Positions 50,060 to 58,085 of a DNA stretch of 64,000 nucleotides are shown here, piece after piece. The notes below the pieces were generated by a model. The model was not told the DNA's origin. It saw nothing but the letters and a program-made list of their open reading frames with translations, and ran no database searches. Numbering within the stretch: position 1 is the stretch's first letter; each line of letters opens with the position of its first letter. Source of the DNA: Peterkaempfera bronchialis (GTDB lineage Bacteria; Actinomycetota; Actinomycetes; Streptomycetales; Streptomycetaceae); assembly GCF_003258605.2 (NCBI RefSeq), contig NZ_CP031264.1, positions 1,364,001 through 1,428,000 on the forward strand, read 5' to 3'. The position numbers and the translations under genes were made by a program.

Positions 50060-51391
50060 TCATACGGTCCGCCGACCTCTTGTGAAGGCGCCGGTCGAAG
50101 GTGCGTTGGACCACTCTCCCGTGGGATCCCCCGCAGGGTGCACCGCTGACCCTCCAACGGGCGGGGCGGCCCGGGCGTGCCCGGCCTGACCGGCGGGATC
50201 GGAGCCGCCGCGGCCGAGCAGGCTTGCGGGCCGGACGGCACCGTCGCCGAACCGGCGGCTGACCGCGTCCACGGTCCGCTCCAGCTCGCGCCAGCCGTGC
50301 TCCCGCTCGCCCAGGGCGGGCTGCACGGCGAGGCCGCCGGCGGCGACCAGACCCTCGGCGCGCACCCCCACCAGGCGGATGCGGGCCCGCTGGAGATGGA
50401 GCCCCCGGTGCAGCGCGGCGGCTGCCGCGTAGAGGTCACGGGCCAGGTCGACCGGTTCGGGCAGGGTGCGGGAGCGGGTGAGCGTGCTGCTCCCCGCCCG
50501 GGTGCCGGGGGCCGTACGGGACGTGCTGAAGCGGACCTTGAGGGTGACGGTGCGGGCCGCCAGGTGCGCGGCGCGCAGCCGGGCCGCCGTGGCACCGGCC
50601 AGCGCCAGCAGGGTGCGCTCGACCGTCTCCGGGTCGTCGGTGTCGGCGGGGTAGGTGTGCTCCGCGCCCAGGCTGCGCTCGGCGCGGTGCGGCACCACCG
50701 GCCGCTCGTCGATGCCCTGGGCGAAGCGGTGCAGCTGGTCTCCGGCGGCGGCGCCCAGCATCCGCCGCAGGGTGGCGCGGGGGGTGTCGGCCAGGTCGGC
50801 GACGGTGTGCAGGCCGAAGCGGTGCAGCAGCTCGGCGGTGCGCTCGCCGACCCCGGGCAGGCCGGTGGCGGGCAGCGGGCGCAGAAAGCCGGGCACCTCG
50901 GCCGGGGGCACCGCCCGCAGGCCGTCCGGCTTGGCGGTGGTGGCGGCCAGCTTGGCGACCAGCTTGCTGGGGCCGATGCCGACGGAGGCGGTGATGCCCT
51001 GCTCGGTGGCGATCCCGGCCCGGATGCGCCGGGCCAGGTCGACCGGGCCGCCCGGGACTCCGGCCAGGTCGAGGTATGCCTCGTCCAGGGAGACCGGCTC
51101 GACCCTGCGGGCCAGGGCGTGCAGCAGCTCCATCACCCCGGCCGAGGCGAGGGCGTACTCCTCGTGGTCGGGCGGCAGCAGTACGGCCTGCGGGCAGAGT
51201 CGGCGGGCCCGGCCGACCGGCTGACCGGCGTGCACACCGCAGGCGCGGGCGTCGTAGGTCGCGGAGAGCACCACGCCGCGCGGACCGGCGGAGCCGACGA
51301 CGACGGGGCGGCCGTGCAGCTCGGGGCGGCGGCGCAGCTCGACCGAGGCGTAGAAGGCGTCAAGGTCGACCAGCAGGACGGCGGCGGTCAT
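50060..51391 (-). CDS. dinB: DNA polymerase IV (Y family, DinB)
   Basis: A 443-residue translesion polymerase. Catalytic residues are complete: Asp9 and Asp11 in LLVDLDAFYASVE and the Asp-Glu pair in SLDEAYLDL near residue 113. ASVGIGPSKLVAKLAATTAKPDG is the typical finger/palm block and LPGVGERTAELLHRFGL the helix-hairpin-helix. The little-finger domain spans about 240-350. The extra C-terminal 70 residues are Gly/Pro-rich, and I do not see a clear beta-clamp motif in them. It is active-site competent, unlike ImuB. It lies on the same strand downstream of dnaE2. Confidence 0.93.
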   Translation of the reverse strand: MTAAVLLVDLDAFYASVELRRRPELHGRPVVVGSAGPRGVVLSATYDARACGVHAGQPVGRARRLCPQAVLLPPDHEEYALASAGVMELLHALARRVEPVSLDEAYLDLAGVPGGPVDLARRIRAGIATEQGITASVGIGPSKLVAKLAATTAKPDGLRAVPPAEVPGFLRPLPATGLPGVGERTAELLHRFGLHTVADLADTPRATLRRMLGAAAGDQLHRFAQGIDERPVVPHRAERSLGAEHTYPADTDDPETVERTLLALAGATAARLRAAHLAARTVTLKVRFSTSRTAPGTRAGSSTLTRSRTLPEPVDLARDLYAAAAALHRGLHLQRARIRLVGVRAEGLVAAGGLAVQPALGEREHGWRELERTVDAVSRRFGDGAVRPASLLGRGGSDPAGQAGHARAAPPVGGSAVHPAGDPTGEWSNAPSTGAFTRGRRTV

Positions 51392-51427
51392 GACGCCACC
51401 GCCGTCCGGGCTGTACCGGCTGTCCCT

Positions 51428-51517
51428 GGCGTACCAGCCGTCCCTGGCGTGGGGGCCGTCCCCGGCGTGGGGGCCGTCGCCGGCGTGCAGGCCGCCCCCG
51501 GCGTGGGGGCCGTGCCC
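51428..51517. repeat. 18-bp tandem repeat, five units
   Basis: Five adjacent 18-bp units with consensus GGCGTGGGGGCCGTCCCC start at 51428, 51446, 51464, 51482 and 51500; further decayed copies lie at both ends. The array fills the 162-bp gap between the methyltransferase and dinB. Being a multiple of three it keeps an open frame, but no gene need be inferred. Confidence 0.88.
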
Positions 51518-51553
51518 GGCGGGCCCGGTGTGGGGGCTGTCCGGTGGGTGGGG

Positions 51554-52306
51554 CTAGCGGAGTTCGGCGAGCAGATGCAGCTGGGTGGCCACGGCGTGGA
51601 AGGCGGGCTGCTGGGCAGCGGCCTCCTCCAGCCTGAGCAGCGCCTCCAGGGCGCCGGGCTCGCTGTCGACCAGCACCCCGGGGACGAGGTCGGCGAAGAC
51701 CCGGATGCCGTGGACGGAGGACACATGCAGCCCGGCGGCGTCGGCCAGTCGGCGCAGCTCGTCGGCGGTGAAGCGGCGCGGCATCGGGTCGCCTGCGCCC
51801 CAGCGGCCCGACTCGCCCTCCAGGGCGTGCCGAGCCTCGGTGAAGTGGCCGGCGATGGCGCGGGCGAGGACGGCGCCGTCGCGGTTGGCCGCGAGCAGGC
51901 TGACCAGGCCGCTCTTGCGGAGCACCGCGGTGAGGCAGCCCAGGGCCTCGGCCGGGTCGTCCACCACCTCCAGCACGCCGTGGCAGAGCACCACATCGGT
52001 GCTGCCGGGCTCGACCAGGTCGGCCAGGGTCTGGGTGTCGCCCTGCACGGCGTGGACCAGGTCGGTGACCCCGGCCTCGGCGGCGCGGCGCTCCAGCGCG
52101 AAGAGGGCGTCGGGGCTGGGGTCGACCACGGTGACGCGGTGGCCGAGGCGGGCGACGGGCACGGCGAAGTTGCCGGTGCCGCCGCCGGTGTCCAGTACAT
52201 CGAGCACCGGGCGGTCCTGCTCCGCGGCCCGGCGGTCGAGGGCTTCGCGCAGCACCTCCCAGACCACGGCGGTACGCAGGGAGCTGCGGGGACGCGTCGG
52301 GTACAC
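51554..52306 (-). CDS. class I SAM-dependent methyltransferase
   Basis: A 250-residue enzyme from GTG 52306, with GAGGAG 7 nt upstream. SAM-binding motif VLDTGGGTGNFAVPVARLG (about 38-52) and VTVVDPSPDALFALERRA follow the usual Rossmann order, then VDLVEPGSTDVVLCHGVLEVVDDP (motif IV region). The substrate is unknown; the C-terminal part (RFTADELRRLADAAGLHV) is the lid seen in UbiE/COQ5-like and small-molecule methyltransferases. It lies between dnaE2 and dinB, with 109 and 162 nt gaps. Confidence 0.9.
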   Translation of the reverse strand: MYPTRPRSSLRTAVVWEVLREALDRRAAEQDRPVLDVLDTGGGTGNFAVPVARLGHRVTVVDPSPDALFALERRAAEAGVTDLVHAVQGDTQTLADLVEPGSTDVVLCHGVLEVVDDPAEALGCLTAVLRKSGLVSLLAANRDGAVLARAIAGHFTEARHALEGESGRWGAGDPMPRRFTADELRRLADAAGLHVSSVHGIRVFADLVPGVLVDSEPGALEALLRLEEAAAQQPAFHAVATQLHLLAELR

Positions 52307-52415
52307 GGAAGGACTCCTCGGCACGGCGGGGCGGGACGGCTCCACCTTAGAACGTCCGGGCGGGCGGCGGTGCGCCACGCGGCGGCGCAGGTCAAGGGGC
52401 AGGTCGCGGCGCGGC

Positions 52416-55400
52416 TCATCCCGGGCTCCCGGGGCTGGAGTGCCACAGCTTGCGCGGGGCGTCCTTGACCGGTTCGCCCGGGGGCCGCAGGTCGGCGTAC
52501 GGGGACTGGCGGAAGCCGCTGGGGTGGACCAGCACCCGGTGTCCGGTCGGCCCGGCCGAAGCGGTGGCGGGCTGGGGCGGGGCGGCGAGCAGATCCCGTA
52601 CGGCGGCGATGCCGTGCTGCTGCCACAGCCCGTGCAGGGCGGCCAGGTCCCAGGCGGCGCTCGCGGTGAGGGAGACGCCGCGCAGGCCGGTGCGGCGGAC
52701 GGTGCCCCGGGCCAGCAGCAGCCAGGAGTGGAAGACGGTGGCGGCGTACGACTGCTGGGCGCGCTCGAAGAAGGCCAGGTCGATCGGGCCGGTGGCGTCG
52801 TCCAGGGTGGCGAAGACGACCCGGGTGCCGGTGCGCACCGGCGGGGTCTGGGTGGCCACCTTCACCCCGGCGACCAGGATCTCGGCGCGGTTGCGGGTGC
52901 GCAGCAGGTCGCGGGCGCGGGTGACGCCGAGTTCGGCGAGGAAGGGCTCGTAGAGGGCGATGATGTGGCTGCTCCAGTCCAGGCCGAGGACCTCGATCTC
53001 GGCCCGGACCCGCTCCTCGTCGGTGACCGGGGGGAGGCCGCCGCGCCGTGCCCGGTCGGGGTGTTCGACACCGGTCGGGGCGCCCTCGATGGCGAGCTGG
53101 CCGGGCCCGGGGGTGCGGGCTCCGGTGCGGGGGCGGGTGCGGTCGGGCTCCATGGCGTCGAGCAGCAGGTCGCGGCGGGTGCGGCCGTCGGGGCCGGGGG
53201 TGTCGCCGGGGCCGATCCCGTGCAGCGGGTCCAGGGCGCCGACGTGCACCAGGCGCTCCAGCGTGGGCTGGGAGGGCTGGGCGCGGTGGCGGAAGTCGGC
53301 GAGCGAGGTGTAGGGGGCGCCCTCCCTGGCGGCGGTGATGCGGGCGGTCTCGGCGTCGCTGATGCCCTTGACGTCGGCGAGGCCGATGCGGATGCCCAGG
53401 GTGCCGTCGGCGGTGCGCTCCACCCGGTAGTCGGCGTGCGAGGCATTGACGTCGGGGCCCAGCACGGGGATGCCGAGCTGCCGGGCGTCGTCCAGGATCA
53501 GCCGCTTGGGGTACATCCCCGGGTCATGGGTGAGGACGCCGGCCAGGAAGGCCGCCGGGTGGTGGGCCTTGAGCCAGGCGGACTGGTAGGTGGGCAGGGC
53601 GAAGGCGGCGGCGTGCGCCTTGCAGAAGCCGAAGGAGGCGAAGGCCCGCAGCACCTCCCAGACCCGCTCCACCACGGCGCGGGGGTAGCCGCGCCGGTCG
53701 GCGGCGGTGGTGAACCAGTCGCCGACGGCGGTCTGCCCGCCGGGGCTGCCCAGGGCGCGGCGGGCCTCGTCGGCGCGGGCGAGCGAGCAGCCGGTGAGCA
53801 CGGCGACGGTCCTGATGACCTGCTCGTGGAAGACGACCACGCCCTCGGTCTCGGCGAGCACGGGCTCCAGGTCGGGGTGCGGGTACTCGGCCCGCGTCCA
53901 GCCCTGGCGGGCGTTGAGGAAGGGGGTGACCATGTCGCTCTTGACCGGGCCGGGGCGGAAGAGCGAGATGTCGACGATCAGGTCCTCGAAGGTCTGCGGG
54001 CCGAACTTGCCGATCAGCTCGCGCTGCCCGGGGGATTCGATCTGGAAGCAGCCCAGGGTGCGGGTGGAGCGGATCAGCTCGAAGGCGGCGGGGTCGTCGT
54101 GGGGGACGGCGTCCAGGTCGACGTCGGTCTGCTCGGTGCGGGCTATCTCGGTGAGGGCATACGCCATGGCGGACTGCATCCGCACGCCGAGGACGTCCAG
54201 CTTGAGCAGGCCGATCTCCTCCACGTCGTCCTTGTCGAACTGGCTCATCGGGAAGCCCTGGGCGCTGATCTCGGCCGGGGTGAGGTCGCGCAGCCGCTGG
54301 TCGGAGAGGAGGATGCCGCTGGGGTGCAGGGCGATGTGGCGGGGCAGCCCGTCCAACTTCTCCACCAGGTCGAAGAGGACGGCGAACAGGCCCTCGTCCA
54401 GCCGGGAGGAGCGCAGCTCCGGCAGGTCGCGCAGGGCGGCGCGGACGTCGCGGGCGCGGAGGTGCGGGAATGCCTTGGCGGCGGCGTCGATCTCCTCGGG
54501 CGGCAGGCCGAGGGCGGCGCCGACGTCGCGTACGGCGTGCCGGGCGCGGTAGGTCTCCTGCATGGAGACGCAGAGGGTGCGGGCGGGCCCGAACCGCTCC
54601 AGCAGCCGTTGGTACACCTCGGTGCGGCGGGCGGACTCCACGTCCAGGTCGATGTCGGGCAGTGCGGTGCGCCGCTCGGAGAGGAACCGCTCCATCAGCA
54701 GGCCGTGCCGCAGGGGGTCCACGCCGGAGACGCCGAGCAGGTGGTTGACCAGGCTGCCGGCGCCGGAGCCCCGGGCGGCGCAGCGGATGCCCAGGCCCCG
54801 GACCATCTCCACGACCTCGGCGACGGTGAGGAAGTACGCCTCGTAGCCGAGGCGGCGGATGAGGGCGAGTTCGCCGTCCAGCCGGTCGCGGGCGGCCGGA
54901 CCTCCGGCGGCGGAGCCGTAGCGGCGGACCAGTCCGGCCTCGCAGCGGGCGCGCAGTTCGGCGGCGGCGCGCTCCGGGGCGACCCCGAGGACGGCCGGTT
55001 CGGGCATCCGCACCGATCCGAAGCCGAGGTGGGCATAGGGGTCGAGGGCGAGGCCGGCGGCGAGGTCGGCGGTGCCGGTGAGCAGGCTGCGGGCCTCGGC
55101 GGGGCCGTATCCGGCGGCGCGGGCGACCTCCTCGGCGACCACGGCCATCTCGGCGGCGGACTTGAGGTGGCCTTCGGCGTTGGCCCGGTCGCGGTGGCGG
55201 CGGTCCAGCGGGACCAGGCGGCGGGCGGCGTCCAGGATGTCGGCGACGGGGGCGTCCTCGGGGCGGGCGTGGCGGACGGCGTTGGTGAGGACGGCGGGCA
55301 GGCCGGCCTCGGTGGCCAGGCCGAGCATCCGGGCGGCGACGGGCAGCGCATGGGGGTGGCCCGGCGGTGCCAGGTGGTGGACCACCTCGACGGCGAGGTC

Positions 55401-56008
55401 GGCGCCGCAGGCCCGCTCGCGCCAGCGGCGCAGCAGTGCGCGGGCCAGGTCGGGGCGGCCTGCGGCGGCGGCGCGGCCGACATCGGAGCCGGGGCCGAGC
55501 AGTACCAGCAGGTCGCCGTCCAAGGCGTCGGCGGCGGCCAGTTGACGGGTGATCGTCTCGGGGGTGATGGCGGGCCTGCGGCGGACGGCCGCCGGGTCGG
55601 CGGCGGGGCGGCCAGGTCGGCGGCGGAGGCCAGGTCGGCGCCGTGGGCGGCGCTGACCAGTCGGCACAGGGCGCCCCAGCCCGCCCGGCCGCCACGGGCC
55701 AGCACGGTGACCCTGGGCAGCCGGGGGTCGACGGCCCGGCCGCCGCGGGCGGGGGTGGTGGCGGGCGGGGGTTGGGGGCCGTCCGGCCGTACGGCGAGGT
55801 CGGCGCCGAGGACGGGGCGTATCCCGGCCCGGTCGCAGGCCCTGGCGAAGCGCACGGCGCCGTAGAGGCCGTCGCGGTCGGTGAGGGCGAGCAGCGGCAT
55901 GGAGAGTTCGGCGGCGCGCTCGACCAGGACCTCGGGTGCGGAGGTCCCGTACTGGAGCGAGTGGCCGGACGCCACATGCAGATGGGTGAAGGAGTCGGTG
56001 GTGCTCAA
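52416..56008 (-). pseudogene. dnaE2: error-prone DNA polymerase DnaE2 (ImuC), frameshifted in the N-terminal part
   Basis: TTG 56008 (GGGAG upstream) begins the PHP domain, DSFTHLHVASGHSLQYG and ALTDRDGLYGAVRFARAC. At about 55590-55625, in a C/G-rich stretch with GGGG at 55605-55608 on the plus strand, the frame must move by one base; from there a second open frame carries the rest to 52416: GPGSDVGRA, catalytic PDIDLDVES, FGFCKAHAAAF, HPSGILLSDQ. One added base gives a protein of about 1197 residues, normal for DnaE2. It copies damaged DNA and is mutagenic. The gene lies downstream of a LexA-type site. Either a real null or a sequencing error. Confidence 0.88.
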
Positions 56009-56042
56009 GGGGACTCCCGTGGAGAGGGTGCGGGTCGGGGGT

Positions 56043-56759
56043 TCAGCCGGTCCTGGGCATCGGGGGGCCTCCTCCCTCCCCGGCGTCGCGGCTGTCGAAG
56101 TCGTCGAAGTCGTCAAAGTCGTCGAAGTCGTCGGGGTCGCCGGGGTTGTCGGGGTCCCCGAGGTCCCCGAGCGGGAGGGCGGGGGCGGGTACGGCGGGCC
56201 GCAGCGAGAGCAGCCGCTCGACGATCCGCAGGAAGAGCGCGGTGTTGCGGACCAGGTCGTCGGCGTCGCGCGGGCTGGCGGCGCCCTGGATACCGGCCTC
56301 GGCGGCGGCGCGCTTGCGGGCGCCGGCGGCGAAGTACACCGCCCACTCGGCCAGTTCGGGGGCGACCTCGGGCAGCACCTCCCAGGCGCTGCGGATGGCC
56401 TTGCGCCGCCGGGGGTTCTTCTCCGGGCGGCCGCGCACGGCGAGTACGGCGGCTGAGGTGCGCAGCGCCGCGAGGTGGGCGGCGGCATAGCGCTCCAGGG
56501 GGTCCTCGCAGGCGCGGGCCCCGGCCAGGGTGCGGTGGGCCTGGGTCAGCAGGTCCAGGGCGGCGGGCGGGGCGGCGGCCCTGCGCAGCACGGGGTGGAC
56601 GTCGGACGGGCGCCGGTAGGGGACGCCATAGCCGCCGACCGGCCGACCGGACTGCTGCTGTGGCTGTGGCTGCTGCGGCAACTGCGGCTGAGGGAAGATC
56701 CCGTCGGGCGGGCCGCCGCCCAGGCGGAGGATGCGGGCATCGCCACCGGCGATCGTCAT
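56043..56759 (-). CDS. SAV_6107-family HEPN-type protein
   Basis: A 238-residue protein from ATG 56759 with GGAG close before it. The N-terminal 65 residues are Gly/Pro/Gln-rich (PQLPQQPQPQQQ). The helical HEPN-like core runs about 70-190: ALDLLTQAHRTLAGARACEDPLERYAAAHLAALRTSAAVLAV, VAPELAEWAVYFAAGARKRAAAEAG. The C-terminus has an acidic DDF repeat (DPDDFDDFDDFDDFDS) encoded by 9-bp repeats. The HEPN RNase motif RxxxxH is not obvious. It lies between the DUF6504 protein and dnaE2, as in other actinobacteria; role unknown, a DNA-damage link inferred from the site upstream. Confidence 0.8.
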   Translation of the reverse strand: MTIAGGDARILRLGGGPPDGIFPQPQLPQQPQPQQQSGRPVGGYGVPYRRPSDVHPVLRRAAAPPAALDLLTQAHRTLAGARACEDPLERYAAAHLAALRTSAAVLAVRGRPEKNPRRRKAIRSAWEVLPEVAPELAEWAVYFAAGARKRAAAEAGIQGAASPRDADDLVRNTALFLRIVERLLSLRPAVPAPALPLGDLGDPDNPGDPDDFDDFDDFDDFDSRDAGEGGGPPMPRTG

Positions 56760-56773
56760 CTGCTCCGCCCCCC

Positions 56774-57121
56774 TCAGTCCGTGGTCCGGGTGAGGGTCCA
56801 CCGGCCCGCCTCCGGGTCGCGGCTGAGCTCGTACACGCCCACCGCGAAGGCCCGGCCGGGGCTGGCCTCGACCCGCCAGACCTCCCGCTCGGTACGGATG
56901 CAGCGGCCGAGCGCCGAGGTGGGCGGCGCCTCGGCCACCGGCCGGGTGCGCCCGGCGGCGCCGGACGCGCCGATCCGCCGGGCCTCCTCCCACCATGGCC
57001 CGCTCTCCTTCCAGTGGCCGAGCACCTCCCGCACCGCGTAGACCCGGTCGCGCCAGAGGAAGTGCGTGGGCCTGTCGCCGGTGCCCCGGACCTCGACCGG
57101 GTCCGCATGCCGCCTGGTCAT
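56774..57121 (-). CDS. DUF6504-family protein
   Basis: A 115-residue protein from ATG 57121 (MTRRHADPVEVRGTGDRPTHFLWRDR). The single domain has WRDRVYAVREVLGHWKESGPWW, REVWRVEASPGRAFAVGVYELSRDP and ends WTLTRTTD, the pattern of DUF6504, which is found next to error-prone polymerase genes. It is 14 nt upstream of the HEPN gene. About 40 nt before the start lies a perfect LexA-type box. Function unknown; a helper of DnaE2 is an inference from position. Confidence 0.85.
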   Translation of the reverse strand: MTRRHADPVEVRGTGDRPTHFLWRDRVYAVREVLGHWKESGPWWEEARRIGASGAAGRTRPVAEAPPTSALGRCIRTEREVWRVEASPGRAFAVGVYELSRDPEAGRWTLTRTTD

Positions 57122-57157
57122 CGTGCCTCCTTGCTGGTCCTCGTGCCGACCTCCCTT

Positions 57158-57177
57158 GTTCGAACTTTCGTTCGAAC
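57158..57177 (-). promoter_or_regulatory. LexA (SOS) operator
   Basis: The core TCGAAC-N4-GTTCGA (57160-57175) is a perfect match to the actinobacterial SOS box; extended arms GTTCGAAC sit at 57158-57165 and 57170-57177. It lies 37 nt upstream of the DUF6504 start and so should repress the DUF6504-HEPN-dnaE2 unit until DNA damage. Confidence 0.88.
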
Positions 57178-57285
57178 ATTGCCAGGGTAACCCCCTGCGC
57201 GGACTTCGCGTCAACGCCATTCCCCTCCTCGGCCTGCTGCTACGGACCCGGATGGCCCGCACCTCCCCCATGGTGAACGGCACCA

Positions 57286-57315
57286 CTGACAACACCCCCG
57301 GAGCGGAGCTATATT
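57286..57315 (+). promoter_or_regulatory. promoter of the ABC-YhgE-TetR operon
   Basis: CTGACA (57286-57291) and TATATT (57310-57315) are separated by 18 nt and point at the gene starting at 57354. The TATATT is striking in such GC-rich DNA. The operator at 57319-57332 would cover the start site. Confidence 0.6.
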
Positions 57316-57318
57316 TGA

Positions 57319-57332
57319 ACTGACCAGTCAGT
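57319..57332. promoter_or_regulatory. TetR-type operator
   Basis: ACTGAC-N2-GTCAGT, a perfect 6-bp inverted repeat just downstream of a -10 TATATT. It sits at the predicted transcription start of the operon that ends with a tetR gene, so autorepression is likely. Confidence 0.7.
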
Positions 57333-57353
57333 CTAAAAGTGAGGGAAGAGACG

Positions 57354-58085
57354 ATGACCGACCCCGAGAGTGGTGCCGCCGTCGCGGCCCGGGCCCTCTC
57401 CCTGCGCGGCCCGCGCGGCTGGGTCTACCGAGGGGTGGACTTCACCGCCCGGCCCGGCACCCTGATCGCCGTCGAAGGCCCCGCCGGCTCCGGCCGGACC
57501 TCGCTCCTGCTCACCCTCGCCGGACGGATGCGCCCCACCGAGGGCAGCGCCACCGTGGACGGGCTGCGGCTGCCCCGGCAGGCGGCGAAGGTACGGCGGA
57601 TCTCCGCCCTCGGCCCGGTACCCGGCGTCAACCAGCTGGACCCGGCGCTCACCGTCGGCGAGCACATCCGCGAGCGCCGGCAGCTGCACGCCCCGATGCT
57701 CTCCCTGCCGGGCCGCCGCGACCAGCAGGTCACCGAGGCCCTGGCCAGGACCGGCTTCGCCGTCGACCGGCTGCCGCACGGCCCGCGCACCCCCGTACGC
57801 GACCTGGACGGACTCTGGATGCTGCGGCTGGCCACCGGGCTCGCCCTCACCGGCCGCCCCCGGCTGCTCTGCGTGGACGACACCGACGACCGGCTGCACA
57901 CCGCCGACCGCGCCGCCGCCTGGCAGCTGCTGCACCAGGTCGCCCGCAGCGGCGTCACCGTACTGGCCGCCACCACCGACGCCGCCGCAGCGGACGGCCT
58001 GGCCGGGCTGACGGTGCACCTGCCGGGCGCCACCGAGGAAGCAGCAGCAAAGGACGAGGGAGCAGCCACCGATGCGCGCGTTTAG
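57354..58085 (+). CDS. degenerate ABC ATPase-like protein
   Basis: A 243-residue protein from ATG 57354, with GGGAAGAGACG before it. It keeps the ABC fold order, but the key motifs are changed: Walker A is GPAGSGRT (42-49) with Arg in place of the invariant Lys, the signature region reads DLDGLWMLRLA instead of LSGGQ, and Walker B is LLCVDDTDD with Asp where the catalytic Glu should be. ATP hydrolysis is therefore doubtful. It overlaps the YhgE gene by 14 nt. It may be a regulatory or structural partner of that membrane protein rather than a motor. Confidence 0.85.
   Translation: MTDPESGAAVAARALSLRGPRGWVYRGVDFTARPGTLIAVEGPAGSGRTSLLLTLAGRMRPTEGSATVDGLRLPRQAAKVRRISALGPVPGVNQLDPALTVGEHIRERRQLHAPMLSLPGRRDQQVTEALARTGFAVDRLPHGPRTPVRDLDGLWMLRLATGLALTGRPRLLCVDDTDDRLHTADRAAAWQLLHQVARSGVTVLAATTDAAAADGLAGLTVHLPGATEEAAAKDEGAATDARV

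Noticed and set aside
51428-51517. CRISPR-like array
   Set aside because: Units are contiguous 18-mers with no spacers, so it is a minisatellite. The same holds for the C-rich repeats at 62 kb.
51388-52626. Minus-strand open frame overlapping the dinB start by 4 nt
   Set aside because: The overlap looks like coupling, but its sequence is Pro/Thr/Ala/Ser filler out of frame with the clear methyltransferase, and its end is the 18-bp repeat array.
51585-55865. 1426-codon plus-strand open frame
   Set aside because: Antisense shadow of dnaE2 and the methyltransferase; no recognisable protein features.
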